A stretch of DNA of 64,000 nt from NCBI RefSeq assembly GCF_003253565.1, contig NZ_QKUF01000022.1, positions 1 through 64,000 on the forward strand, written 5' to 3'. Numbering within the stretch: the stretch's first letter is position 1; each line of letters begins with the position of its first letter. The notes below the pieces were generated by a model that was given only the letters and a program-made list of their open reading frames with translations, had not been told where the DNA came from and ran no database searches. Positions 34,130 through 43,327 of the stretch are shown piece by piece. Position numbers and translations under genes: made by a program. The DNA is from Thermosporothrix hazakensis (GTDB lineage: Bacteria > Chloroflexota > Ktedonobacteria > Ktedonobacterales > Ktedonobacteraceae).

Positions 34130-34452
34130 ATGCCAACCAGTCCAAAAAAGAGAGATGTGCAGCCCTGTTCTTTTCTAGAAAGACAGAGACCCACATCTCT
34201 CTTGTGCACTTTTTCTGTAATCTGTTTCGTTTCAATCCACAACAGCCGTTGAGGACTGTCGCAAAACGTTCATGAGGATAAGCAGAGGCATGCAGGCCGC
34301 CTGCTTTTCCGGGAGTACTGTCAGCGTTGTCGCCCCATGCTCCACAAACATGAACGTCTTCACGGCCTTCATTCCTCAGAACAATACTGTACTGGAGTAG
34401 TCCGCGCAAATACAGACTGTTTCTTCTATTGTCTTTTTAGATTGAAAAAGAG
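34130..34452. other. Intergenic stretch without recognised features
   Basis: About 320 bases between the plus-strand terminator and the end of a minus-strand gene. I see A/T-rich and mixed sequence, a T-rich minus-strand segment near 34420-34440 that could aid termination, and no gene, promoter or repeat I can support. Confidence 0.35.
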
Positions 34453-34842
34453 TTAGAGTACAAAGCTATCGGCCAGCGGGCTCCGAGCGGAGTTATTATT
34501 CTCGCGTTTTTCGCCGTTCAGATTCACCGTATTCTGCCCATTTGAGGGGCGATTCTGTGCATAGTTATTCTGTCCGCCATTGGCTGGCGAGGACTGCGGT
34601 GTATTCTGTAGCGTCTGCAAGCTCTGCAACGCCTGCGAATTGGACGAAGAAGAAGAAGCCGGCTCGGTTGCCAACTGAATAGTCTTGCCATCAATCACAA
34701 CTGCAATACCAACACCACGCCGTAGATCGGCGAGCTGGCGTCGTAACTCGCGGTTTTCTGCCTCTAACGCATCCATTAACTTTTTCTGCTCAAGCAGCAT
34801 CTGTGCGATATTTTCAAACCCAGCGCTAGCAGCACGATCCAT
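34453..34842 (-). CDS. Small coiled-coil protein with disordered Asn/Gln/Ser-rich tail, function unknown
   Basis: A 129-residue protein from the ATG at 34842, which follows GCAGGAGGAATCC. The first ~45 residues form a likely coiled coil (IAQMLLEQKKLMDALEAENRELRRQLADLRRG). A short beta-like piece (VGIAVVIDGKTIQLA) comes next, then a low-complexity tail rich in Ser, Asn, Gln and Pro to the end. No family is recognised. An upstream GTG/ATG in the same frame would overlap coaBC and lacks a better site. It follows coaBC by 83 bases on the same strand and may share its transcript. Confidence 0.7.
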   Translation of the reverse strand: MDRAASAGFENIAQMLLEQKKLMDALEAENRELRRQLADLRRGVGIAVVIDGKTIQLATEPASSSSSNSQALQSLQTLQNTPQSSPANGGQNNYAQNRPSNGQNTVNLNGEKRENNNSARSPLADSFVL

Positions 34843-34925
34843 TCTGGATTCCTCCTGCGTACTTCGAGTACCCAATAATTCTAAAACAAAAGCTCCCATC
34901 ACAGCGCCACGCCCTCCCAACTTAC

Positions 34926-36182
34926 TCAGGACAACAGGGACACAACACGATCCCAAATCGCCGCCGCAACGCCTGTTTTGGGCATTACCGGCAGATCCTC
35001 CATTACACCATTGGCATGAAAAAGAGTGACTTTGTTGGTATTGGTGCCAAAGCCGCTATCAGAGCGGGTTACATCATTGGCAACCAGCAGATCAAGCTGT
35101 TTTCGGTGCAGCTTGTCTTTTGCATTTTCTACCACATTTTCAGTCTCGGCGGCAAACCCTACCCGTACCAAGCGACGGGGTAGATCCTGCATCTGAGCCA
35201 GTTCACCCAGAATATCTGGATTTTTTATCAGGTGTAGTGAAAAACTGCCGTCCGTTGCCTGTTCCCCTGTGTTCTCCCCTTCCCCGGCCCCACGACCTCC
35301 ACCGAGCCGTTTCTTGATCTTCTGAGAGGCCGGATGTGCCGGACGGAAATCCGCCACAGCGGCGCTCATGATCAATACATCGGCATTGGTAACGGCGCTG
35401 AAAACAGCGGCCTGCATCTGTGCTGCTGTTTCGACTCTGCGCAGCTCGACGCCATAAGGTACAGGTAACGAGACCGGCCCGCTGATAAGAACGACGTGAG
35501 CGCCTCTATCTCGTGCCTCCTCCGCCAGAGCATAGCCCATTTTTCCTGATGAGCGGTTGCCCACATAGCGAACGGGGTCAATTGGTTCCTGCGTACCACC
35601 TGCCGTCACGACAACGCGGCACCCGGCAAGATCTCCTTTCTTGCCCAGGACCAGCTTGATAGCTCCAAGCAAGGTCTCTGTATCCGGTAGACGCCCGGGG
35701 CCGATAGCCCCAGATGCCAACCGCCCAACCTCCGGCTCAACAAGAAATGCGCCCCGTTCACGCAAAAGGGCTAGATTCGCCTGTGTGGCGGGGTGCGTAT
35801 ACATATGTTTGTACATTGCAGGTGCCAGGAGTAAGGGAGCTTGTGTCGCCAATGCTACGGCGGTAAGCATATTATCTACAATACCGTGGGCAAGCTTTGC
35901 GATGGTATTGGCCGTTGCGGGAACGATTGCCAGTATATCCGCTTCCTCGGCCAGCCTGATATGGTTCTCTGCCGCCTCCCCCGAAGGCTCCCACAGGTCA
36001 CTATAGACCGGCCTGTGGCTCACGGTTGCAAAGGTCAGCGGGCGTACAAACTCGTCCGCTTTTTCGGTCAGGACCACATCCACAAGCGCGCCGGCCTGCT
36101 GTAACTTGCTGACCAGATCGACCGCTTTATAGCATGCAATCCCCCCACAAATACCGACGATAACATGTTTGTTCAGTAACAT
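34926..36182 (-). CDS. coaBC: Bifunctional phosphopantothenoylcysteine decarboxylase / phosphopantothenate-cysteine ligase
   Basis: Two-step coenzyme A enzyme (also called Dfp) of 418 residues. The N-terminal flavoprotein CoaC part has VIVGICGGIACYKAVDL and NHIRLAEEADI with catalytic His74. The C-terminal CoaB ligase starts near residue 185 (VVVTAGGTQEPIDPVRYVGNRSSGKMG, then AAVADFRP and KKTGVAAAIWDRV-like end). Two CoaC residues differ from the Escherichia coli pattern. PAMN reads PAMY (Tyr124 in place of Asn125), and the clamp cysteine in GRLACG is Ser157. Fusion and length are normal. Function in CoA synthesis is likely, but the decarboxylase active site is atypical. Confidence 0.93.
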   Translation of the reverse strand: MLLNKHVIVGICGGIACYKAVDLVSKLQQAGALVDVVLTEKADEFVRPLTFATVSHRPVYSDLWEPSGEAAENHIRLAEEADILAIVPATANTIAKLAHGIVDNMLTAVALATQAPLLLAPAMYKHMYTHPATQANLALLRERGAFLVEPEVGRLASGAIGPGRLPDTETLLGAIKLVLGKKGDLAGCRVVVTAGGTQEPIDPVRYVGNRSSGKMGYALAEEARDRGAHVVLISGPVSLPVPYGVELRRVETAAQMQAAVFSAVTNADVLIMSAAVADFRPAHPASQKIKKRLGGGRGAGEGENTGEQATDGSFSLHLIKNPDILGELAQMQDLPRRLVRVGFAAETENVVENAKDKLHRKQLDLLVANDVTRSDSGFGTNTNKVTLFHANGVMEDLPVMPKTGVAAAIWDRVVSLLS

Positions 36183-36402
36183 GCAGGCTTTCTCGTTCCC
36201 TCTTTTTGGACAGTCCTTATGAGAACACCTTTACAATAGCACACCACGGTACTTTACGACAACCAACTTGCCAATAAGTACCATGCCATTTCATCGGTTA
36301 TACCTCTTTTATAAGAAGGTATGAATTGTTCTCATTGATACGTATATTTATTCCTCTTAAAAGATAGGCCATAGACAAGTGCAGTTTCGATGGTTTCACC
36401 TG

Positions 36403-36435
36403 AAAAAGGGAACGCCTGCACACAACGTTCCCTTT
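36403..36435 (-). terminator. Terminator of the FHA-ABC gene
   Basis: On the minus strand arms AAAGGGAACG and CGTTCCCTTT (10 bp) are followed by a T-run. It begins 8 bases beyond the FHA-ABC stop codon. Confidence 0.8.
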
Positions 36436-36442
36436 CTCTCTC

Positions 36443-39415
36443 CTACTTCCGCACATCCTTCAGTTTCAGGCAGAACGCAATCACCACCGCAAACACCACA
36501 ATCATCAGCGCCAGGGCCCCCCAGGTCAGCAAGAGGTGCTGAAAGGCCTGGCTCTGCGTGGCATGCCCGTACAGCATACTGACATAGGAGAAGTCGTCAG
36601 CGCCTAGCGAGTCACCGCGCAGACCCACGGTGGTCCCCATCGCCGCCATCGACCAGCGTGAGGGGAAGAATGCCGCCGGAATCTGGAGCATCTTCGGGTC
36701 ATCAAGCGAGAAGATGACACCCGCGAAGATCACCTGCGGAATCAGCACGATTGGCACCATACTCATCGCGCGGTCATTGGTCGGCACCAGCGCCGAGATC
36801 ATCAGACCAAGCATCAAACCAGCCAGGGAGGTGAGCGCCATTGTTATATAGATCTCTAAAAAGGCCGGTAAGAAGACGCTATGATAGAAGCCTGTCTTGA
36901 GCTGAATACAGAGTACCAGAATCAGGCTCTGCAACAGACAGAGCACCCCAAGCACGATGATCTTGGAGAACATATAGGGCGCGATTCCCAGGTTGACAGT
37001 ACGCTCACGCCGATAGATCGGGGCCTCCTTCACAATCTCACGTGCGCCATTGATACACCCGAACATCACAGCGGCAAACGACATAATGAAGAGGATCTTC
37101 TGTCCATTGCCTCCTGAGCCCGGCTTCACCGATTCGTCTATAACCTGCTGCTTGGTTTTGCCCTTCTCCTGAAGATAGAACTTCCCCTGGGGCGAATTGA
37201 GCTGTCTTTCCAGATCGCCGCAGTCTTCTGTGATCCCACCCTGCTGTGTAAACATGTTTTTCGGGTGCGGACAAGAGACAAGGCTTGTCTCCTTAAAGAT
37301 GTAGGGCTGTGCCATAAAGAAGAGTATCAAACCAATAATCGGCGCCTGAAGCAACAGGATCAGCAGGTTTCCGACATCGTTTCGCAGCAATTCCAGATAA
37401 CGGATCGAGAGAATACCAAACTGCCGGAACGGATTCCCTCGCTTTGGCCGCTTGAGCGCCTGTGGCTGCATGCGGGCTGCATTCATCTGGTTTGCCGGCC
37501 CACGCTGCAACTGCTGAACCACAAAACGCTGATAATCAGGCGACTGCTTGAAGCGCATCTCCGCCTCTGCCGGAATATTGGGGTTCTCCTCGGTTGGCTC
37601 AAGCGAGGTATAGATCTCGGCAAAATCGCTTTTCCCGAAATAGGCCTTTGCACCATCCGGCGGCCCAAAATAGGCCAGGCGTCCACCTTGAGCGAGAAAA
37701 CAGACATAATCACATGCATTGATATTGTTGGTAGCATGCGTGACCAGAACGATTGTATGGCCTTTGTCTGCCAGACGCCGCAACAACATCATCATCTTAC
37801 GGTCCAGACCGGGATCAAGGCCCGAGGTCGGCTCATCCAGAAAAAAGACGCTCGGGTTCGCCAGCAATTCCAGCGCGATCGAGACACGCTTGCGTTGGCC
37901 TCCAGACAACTTGTTGATCAAGAGCTTGCGCCTCCCGGTCATCTCCACATCGTCAAGCACTTCATCAATACGCTGGCGAATCTGCTCATCACTGACATCT
38001 TCGGGCAGGCGTAGCTTGGCCGCATAGTACAGCGCGTGTTCAACGGTGAGTTCTCGGTGAATAATGTCGTCCTGCGGCACATAGCCAAGCTGTGTGCTGA
38101 AGGCTGCCATATTCTGGTAGTAGTCCTGTCCGTTATAGAAGACAGCTCCCTGATGCGCGGGACGCAGACCGTTCAAGGCGTCCATCAGCGTCGATTTACC
38201 AGCACCAGAGCCGCCGACCAGCGCTACAAATTTGCGCGGTGGAATAGCAATGGAGATATCATTCAACAGGATGACGTTGTTGGTTCCGGTCTTTTTCAGG
38301 TTCAGCGCGTCAATTCGAATGCCATTACTTTCGTCCTGCTGGGTGAGTTGTTCGCCCGTGTAAATAAACCTGAATGGACCAATACGCACCTCGTCGCCTG
38401 GCTTGAGCAGGTCAGAAACGCGGGTCCGCATGCCATTGACATACAGGCCGTTCTTACTGCGCAGGTCAACGATTCTATAACCGCCTCCTACCTGCTCAAG
38501 GCGGGCATGATGGGCCGAAACCTGCACATGCTTCAGCACAACATGATTGTCCGGCGCACGACCAAGCGTGATCACTGGAGCCCCAAGCGGGATCGGGCGA
38601 ACCTCGGGGACTACCTCCTGTACAGCACCGGTTCCATCATTGTAAGCCAATGTAACAAAGGTGCCGTTCCCATCACTGATACGGAAGATATCGCCACGTT
38701 CCAGAACCTTGCGAAATTGTTCGGTTCCCCGAATCTGGCGCCCATTATAGACAATGCCGTTTGTGGTGCTGCCTTTCCCAGGATGCGGATGCACAAAGAC
38801 AAGCTGATTGCCCTCTCGCAAAATCTGCGCATGAAATGCCGAGACGGTTGGCTTCTCAATTACAATCTCATTGGAAGGCGCGCGCCCGATATTAAATACC
38901 TGCTTGTCCGGGGTCAGCGGATAATTGTGCCGCTCAGAGTCAATATTGGTGCTCACCTCGATTGAAGGCACACCAGCGCTCTGGCCTCCTGCATTCGATG
39001 GCCGCCCCGGCATCTCACCGGCTCCTATAGTTCGGGTCGCAGTAAAGTCCGGAGCCCCGTACTGTTGTTGCGGCGGGAACGAGGGCGCGCCAGCCGCCAC
39101 AGCGTTAGGCACCTGTAAGAATGTCATCGTCACATTCCCCAGGACAATCACATCATTATGCTTCAGTGGGGCCTGCTCAACCGGCCTCTGATTTACGGTC
39201 AAGACGTTCTGTGGAGCCAGCTTCTTGATACTCCACATTCCATTGTTCATGAGTAATAGCTGCGCATGCAAGCGCGAAACAGACGCATCAGGCAAAACTA
39301 CCTGATTCGCCGGGTCTCGCCCGATGTTCATCACCGGAGCAACGAGCGGCACCTGTTGCCCGGCCTGTGACCCGGAGAGAATTTGCAGCGTGCCGTGGGC
39401 TTGCTGTCCATTCAT
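36443..39415 (-). CDS. ABC-2 type exporter with three N-terminal FHA domains
   Basis: A ~990-residue fusion protein. Three forkhead-associated domains lie at about residues 15-95, 165-250 and 275-350, each with the GR-x-P-x-N and S-x-x-H phosphothreonine-binding motifs. An ABC ATPase follows (about 375-600: GGSGAGKSTLMDALNG, signature LSGGQRKRVSIAL, Walker B VFFLDEPTSGLDP). A six-helix ABC-2 permease with a large cysteine-containing outer loop ends the protein. This is an ABCG/White-like half transporter with phospho-peptide reading at the N-terminus. It is presumably regulated by Ser/Thr kinases, none of which is in the window. The start is taken as the ATG at 39415, although a GTG four codons upstream is possible. 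Confidence 0.93.
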   Translation of the reverse strand: MNGQQAHGTLQILSGSQAGQQVPLVAPVMNIGRDPANQVVLPDASVSRLHAQLLLMNNGMWSIKKLAPQNVLTVNQRPVEQAPLKHNDVIVLGNVTMTFLQVPNAVAAGAPSFPPQQQYGAPDFTATRTIGAGEMPGRPSNAGGQSAGVPSIEVSTNIDSERHNYPLTPDKQVFNIGRAPSNEIVIEKPTVSAFHAQILREGNQLVFVHPHPGKGSTTNGIVYNGRQIRGTEQFRKVLERGDIFRISDGNGTFVTLAYNDGTGAVQEVVPEVRPIPLGAPVITLGRAPDNHVVLKHVQVSAHHARLEQVGGGYRIVDLRSKNGLYVNGMRTRVSDLLKPGDEVRIGPFRFIYTGEQLTQQDESNGIRIDALNLKKTGTNNVILLNDISIAIPPRKFVALVGGSGAGKSTLMDALNGLRPAHQGAVFYNGQDYYQNMAAFSTQLGYVPQDDIIHRELTVEHALYYAAKLRLPEDVSDEQIRQRIDEVLDDVEMTGRRKLLINKLSGGQRKRVSIALELLANPSVFFLDEPTSGLDPGLDRKMMMLLRRLADKGHTIVLVTHATNNINACDYVCFLAQGGRLAYFGPPDGAKAYFGKSDFAEIYTSLEPTEENPNIPAEAEMRFKQSPDYQRFVVQQLQRGPANQMNAARMQPQALKRPKRGNPFRQFGILSIRYLELLRNDVGNLLILLLQAPIIGLILFFMAQPYIFKETSLVSCPHPKNMFTQQGGITEDCGDLERQLNSPQGKFYLQEKGKTKQQVIDESVKPGSGGNGQKILFIMSFAAVMFGCINGAREIVKEAPIYRRERTVNLGIAPYMFSKIIVLGVLCLLQSLILVLCIQLKTGFYHSVFLPAFLEIYITMALTSLAGLMLGLMISALVPTNDRAMSMVPIVLIPQVIFAGVIFSLDDPKMLQIPAAFFPSRWSMAAMGTTVGLRGDSLGADDFSYVSMLYGHATQSQAFQHLLLTWGALALMIVVFAVVIAFCLKLKDVRK

Positions 39416-39558
39416 ACCCTGATACACTTACCGCACAGGACATTCCTGCATAGACTGTGCGGTATCTCCTTTCTTTTCGGCGGATAAACACAGGTAGAAA
39501 TTTACCAGGAAAACCAATCCCTGTCTGTAATCTGGCTCACGAAAAAAGTGTGCATTAT

Positions 39559-40806
39559 TCATCCCGGCACAAAATAGAATCCTGAGCGAATTACCTGGCC
39601 TACTGGTTCCGTTGCCTTTCGGATCTCTACTTTACCTGTGCTGGCATTCAGCGTCAATATGACAGGAACTGGAGCACCCGCAGCCTCATTCAACGGGCCA
39701 TAGTAATGCGCACCCTCATCCTCACGAGTCAGCGAGCGCAACGGGAAATCGCTTTGAATTGTCCCGACATTAACATTAGAATCCAGCGTGATGTTTTTCA
39801 TGCTCTCAGGTAAAGAAACAGTTACATCTCCCTTTTCCGCCGTAATATAATAGTGATATTTCTCTTTCTGCTGCTCGTTAAACGGCATTTCAAGCAGCCC
39901 GCTAAAGGTAACATTTCCCTGTCCAGTATCAATCTTTGAGCCATTCCCCAGCACCGAGCGCTCTATTGAAATATTGCCAGCACTTCCGTGCACGCGCATC
40001 AACCCCAGAACGCCAACGATATGAATATTTCCTGCGGGCGCTTCCAGATTTAGTTGCAGCGGTAGAGCATTGCTATTGCCGGGCTGCGTGGTGGGGAGCT
40101 TGATCGTGATATCAACAGAATCATTGGTCGTGCGCAGTAACTCGTGGCTATTGGGAATAATGGTATTCACCGTCAAGGTACTGTTCGGATCAGGCTGCTG
40201 CCCGAGATCCTTCAACTGCTTGCTACAGGTAAGCTGTTTGCTCTCCTGATCGGGCGGCAAGACCTCGATTTTGATATCATTGAATTTCTTTTGGGCTTCC
40301 TTCTCATCTGTTGCCTGCACATGCTTTGTTGTGGCGATCACCGGTTTCTTCGTCTGCGCGTCAACTTCCACAGAAACATTGCCGAGCATATTGCAAATTT
40401 GCAATGCCGTGACAGCAGTAAGAGGAGCTTCAACCGTTTTTTCCTGCGTAAACGGTTTCGGCCCAAGCGGCAATGGCCCGATATTCAGTCCCTGTCCCTG
40501 CGACATGCGGAAAAGATAGAAGAGACCCAGCGCACCCCCACCAACCGCAAGCAAAATACCAAAGAAGCAGCCAAGCAACAGGGAAGGCCAGGCGCTACCA
40601 CGTCTTCTTTGGATCGGGCGGCGTGATCGTGTGGAGTGGCGCGGCGCGGTTACCGGGCCGGTTGGCCTGGAACGCGGGCGACGGCGCGGTGCATGGTCAT
40701 ACTCTTCCTCATCCTCCGCGTACTTATCATAGTCGAAGGCACGCTTGTAACGCTCCGGTTCCTCACGGTACCGACGTCTGTACGGGCGTCTGTTCCCCCG
40801 ATCCAT
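39559..40806 (-). CDS. Membrane-anchored DUF4097-like beta-helical surface protein
   Basis: A 415-residue protein. The first ~75 residues are very basic and low complexity (RPYRRRYREEPERYKR..., RPRSRPTGP), so they are cytoplasmic and possibly nucleic-acid or lipid binding. One transmembrane helix lies around residues 78-100 (LLLGCFFGILLAVGGGALGLFYLF). The extracellular part has repeated short beta motifs such as NIHIVGVLGLMRVHGSAGNISIE, GNVTFSG and GDVTVSLPESMKNITLDSNVNVG, the pattern of DUF4097/adhesin-like beta-helices. It lies 131 bases upstream of the FHA-ABC gene on the same strand, and the two may be co-expressed. Function is unknown. Confidence 0.75.
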   Translation of the reverse strand: MDRGNRRPYRRRYREEPERYKRAFDYDKYAEDEEEYDHAPRRRPRSRPTGPVTAPRHSTRSRRPIQRRRGSAWPSLLLGCFFGILLAVGGGALGLFYLFRMSQGQGLNIGPLPLGPKPFTQEKTVEAPLTAVTALQICNMLGNVSVEVDAQTKKPVIATTKHVQATDEKEAQKKFNDIKIEVLPPDQESKQLTCSKQLKDLGQQPDPNSTLTVNTIIPNSHELLRTTNDSVDITIKLPTTQPGNSNALPLQLNLEAPAGNIHIVGVLGLMRVHGSAGNISIERSVLGNGSKIDTGQGNVTFSGLLEMPFNEQQKEKYHYYITAEKGDVTVSLPESMKNITLDSNVNVGTIQSDFPLRSLTREDEGAHYYGPLNEAAGAPVPVILTLNASTGKVEIRKATEPVGQVIRSGFYFVPG

Positions 40807-41262
40807 CGTGCTTCTGGCCTCTCTTTCTTTCCAAAGTAGCAGGGGGCAACGTCACCCTGTTGCCAGAACCCTTACAACATAATACGCCAGCAGGAGGGAA
40901 AATGTCAGCAAAAACTCTATGCGTGACGTGAAAAAGAAAAGGAGCTACACTGATAATCAAACCATATCTCTGCTATACTCGTATATATCAGGGAGCAGGG
41001 CCTATACTCGAGAAATGCTTTCAGGAACTTATGGCATGCGTTCACTCAGCAGCTATACAGCCTTATTTTACATAATACATTTTACGGCAGGCCATTCTGT
41101 ACGTTCAAGTCCTGAAAAGGGGGCCGCATGCATCCCCGGCTATTTTCTGATATGGCACTCACTGCTCAAGACGTCATCGGGAAGAGACATCCCTTCCCTA
41201 TTCACACATCTATTGCTGGAAGTGGTCTCTGAACCACGAAAGGAGCAAACGAACAACAAACG
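40807..41262. other. Intergenic region between divergent genes
   Basis: About 455 bases between the DUF4097-like gene and the CorC gene. Only weak promoter-like boxes are visible (TATACT near 40975 on the plus strand, TATTAT on the minus strand near 40880). There is a small GTGG/CCAC hairpin and an AAAGGAG site at 41240, unusually far before the CorC ATG. I see no gene. Confidence 0.4.
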
Positions 41263-42615
41263 ATGGACATCACTTCATTATTCGGAATCCTGGCTGTTAT
41301 TGTACTCATAGCAGCAAATGGTTTCTTTGTCTCCGCAGAATTTGCCCTGGTCAAAATTCGCTCTACTCGGGTAGAACAACTGGTTGTTGAAGGGAATCGA
41401 GCCGCACAAACCCTTCAGCGACAGATTCATCATCTCGATAGCTATATTGCTGCAACCCAGTTAGGGATCACTATTGCCAGTCTGGCCCTCGGCTGGATTG
41501 GTGAACCCTCCCTCGCCCACCTGATCGAGCCCCCGTTCGCCTGGCTCGGGAAGGGGCTCGCAGAAGGAATCTCACACAGTATTGCCGTCGCGATCAGCTT
41601 TATTCTGATCACCACCATGCATATCGTTTTTGGTGAACTTGTGCCAAAGTCAATCGCGCTTCAGGCCACAGAAGGGACATCACTTTTTGTCACTCGACCT
41701 CTGGAGCTCTTCGCGAAGATTTTCCACCCTTTCATTCTGCTGATGAATGGAATCGGCAATCTGGCCGTTAAATTGATAGGTCTCAAAGTAACCAGCGAGA
41801 GCGCCTCTGTTCATACAGTCGAAGAGCTGGAAATGTTGGTCACCCAGAGCCGTAAGGCCGGTATCCTGAACTCACAGGAAGAAGAGCTTTTACGCCACGT
41901 CTTCGATTTCAGCGATAAGACTGTCCATGATGTGATGATCCCGCGCATTGAGGTTGTCGGCGTGCCAACCACTGTCACACTAGATCAGCTCAAGCAGATT
42001 ATCTCTGAGGAACGCTACACGCGCTATCCTGTCTATCAGGGGAATCTGGATACCATCGTTGGACTGGTGCATATCAAGGACGTGCTGACCTATCTTGATA
42101 CCCACCCGGAATCCGCTACCTTTGATATTCAACGCCTACAGCGCCCAATTCTGGCCGTTCCCGAAACCATTACGCTTGAGACTCTGCTTGCCCGGATGCG
42201 CACCAGCCGCACTCATATGGCAGTGGTTATTGATGAGTATGGCTCAACGGCAGGCATCGTCACGCTGGAAGATATCGTTGAAGAATTGGTCGGTGAGGTC
42301 CAGGACGAGTTCGATACACGGGAAGCGGGCGTACGCTCTGAAGTAGAAATGCATCCAGACGGCACCAGCACGATTGATGGCTTGATGTCTCTCGCTGGCT
42401 TTGAGGAGCGCTTTGGCGTCACGATTGAGCATACCCATGTACACACGATCGGCGGCTATGTGTTTGAGCAGATCGATCGTATTCCTCGGATCAATGACGA
42501 GGTAACGGTTGACCATTATGTTCTGCGCGTTGAGGAGATGGATCAACGCCGTGTCGCTCGTGTCCGTGTGATTCCCATCAAGAACGAGGAAGCACAGGCT
42601 GAACTCGTGGAATAA
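41263..42615 (+). CDS. CNNM/CorC-HlyC family membrane protein with CBS domains
   Basis: A 450-residue transporter-like protein. Residues 1-195 form the CNNM (DUF21) membrane domain (FVSAEFALVKIRSTRVEQL, TQLGITIASLALGWIGEP, VFGELVPKSIAL). A CBS pair follows (about 210-335, including VHDVMIPRIEVVGVP and MAVVIDEYGSTAGIVTLEDIVEELVGEVQDEFD). The C-terminal CorC_HlyC ligand-binding domain has the TIGGYVFEQIDRIPRINDEV motif. Relatives carry magnesium or cobalt out of the cell, or act in acid resistance. It is an isolated gene, with a strong U-less hairpin following. Confidence 0.92.
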   Translation: MDITSLFGILAVIVLIAANGFFVSAEFALVKIRSTRVEQLVVEGNRAAQTLQRQIHHLDSYIAATQLGITIASLALGWIGEPSLAHLIEPPFAWLGKGLAEGISHSIAVAISFILITTMHIVFGELVPKSIALQATEGTSLFVTRPLELFAKIFHPFILLMNGIGNLAVKLIGLKVTSESASVHTVEELEMLVTQSRKAGILNSQEEELLRHVFDFSDKTVHDVMIPRIEVVGVPTTVTLDQLKQIISEERYTRYPVYQGNLDTIVGLVHIKDVLTYLDTHPESATFDIQRLQRPILAVPETITLETLLARMRTSRTHMAVVIDEYGSTAGIVTLEDIVEELVGEVQDEFDTREAGVRSEVEMHPDGTSTIDGLMSLAGFEERFGVTIEHTHVHTIGGYVFEQIDRIPRINDEVTVDHYVLRVEEMDQRRVARVRVIPIKNEEAQAELVE

Positions 42616-42628
42616 CCCGGCTCTGTCA

Positions 42629-42660
42629 GAGATGCGCTTCTGCCACAGGAAGCGTATCTC
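42629..42660 (+). other. Stem-loop after the CorC gene
   Basis: Arms GAGATGCGCTTC and GAAGCGTATCTC (12 bp, one G-U pair) with an 8-base loop and no T-run. It may act as a U-less terminator or 3'-end stabiliser. Confidence 0.45.
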
Positions 42661-42696
42661 CTCCCTCTCACATTGAACTCCGCCAAAGGCATGGCC

Positions 42697-42724
42697 TTGA
42701 CTTTTTCTTTTTCTTAGATATACT
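42697..42724 (+). promoter_or_regulatory. Promoter of the DUF2087 regulator gene
   Basis: -35 TTGACT (42697-42702), 16-base T-rich spacer and -10 TATACT (42719-42724). The expected start site coincides with an inverted repeat. Confidence 0.6.
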
Positions 42725-42729
42725 TCTAA

Positions 42730-42745
42730 TTAGATAGTTATCTAA
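42730..42745. promoter_or_regulatory. Palindromic operator candidate upstream of the DUF2087 regulator
   Basis: TTAGATAG followed directly by TTATCTAA, a near-perfect inverted repeat (7 of 8 bases) placed at the expected transcription start. This is a natural autoregulatory site for the ArsR-like protein encoded downstream. Confidence 0.5.
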
Positions 42746-42763
42746 CAAGAAAAGGAGGGCGCA

Positions 42764-43297
42764 ATGCCATCTACCGAACTGCTTGTGAAAACACTGACCG
42801 ATGTAGAGCGGCTCAAAATCCTCGGCCTTCTGGCGATCAGGCCTCACACATTGTCTGAACTGGCCGAGCAGCTTCAGATGAAAGAAAACGTCATCGCTCA
42901 CCACCTTGCGCGGCTCTCTGCTAGCGGTCTGACGCGAACACAGGATTCCACCTATGTACTCAATACAGAAACACTCAATACGTTGAAAGCAACTTTCCAA
43001 GCGCCCTCAGGTCCGGATGCATTCGCTGACTTTGCCTGCGAGGAATGGGAACGCGTTATCCTGCGGAACTTCTTTGATGGACACCACCTGAAAGAAATAC
43101 CAGCCAGCTTTAAAAAGCTGAAGGTTGTTCTGAGATGGCTTGCTGAGCGCTTCGAGCCCAATATTCGTTATGCGGAACGTGAGGTCAATGAGCGGCTTAA
43201 ACTCTACCATCCAGACTTTGCTTATCTGCGCCGCTGTCTGGTCGATTTTGGGTTGATGCAGCGTGAGAACGGGATCTACTGGCGACAAAGCAAGTAA
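42764..43297 (+). CDS. ArsR-like HTH protein with C-terminal DUF2087
   Basis: A 177-residue putative regulator. The N-terminal winged helix (about residues 5-75: LTDVERLKILGLLAIRPHTLSELAEQLQMKENVIAHHLARLSASGLT) is of the ArsR type. The C-terminal DUF2087 domain carries KLKVVLRWLAERFEPNIRYAEREVNERLKLYHPDFAYLRRCLVDFGLMQRE, the diagnostic block. No metal-binding cysteine pair is present, so metal sensing is unlikely. The ATG at 42764 follows AAAGGAGG. An inverted repeat at its promoter suggests autoregulation. It is a single gene, and its targets are unknown. Confidence 0.88.
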   Translation: MPSTELLVKTLTDVERLKILGLLAIRPHTLSELAEQLQMKENVIAHHLARLSASGLTRTQDSTYVLNTETLNTLKATFQAPSGPDAFADFACEEWERVILRNFFDGHHLKEIPASFKKLKVVLRWLAERFEPNIRYAEREVNERLKLYHPDFAYLRRCLVDFGLMQRENGIYWRQSK

Positions 43298-43320
43298 GGG
43301 AGGGATGTTTGATCCCTCCC
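43298..43320. terminator. Perfect hairpin between convergent genes
   Basis: Arms GGGAGGGAT and ATCCCTCCC (9 bp) with loop GTTTG. No U-run follows on either strand. Position between convergent stop codons supports a role in termination or 3'-end protection. Confidence 0.5.
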
Positions 43321-43327
43321 CGCAACA

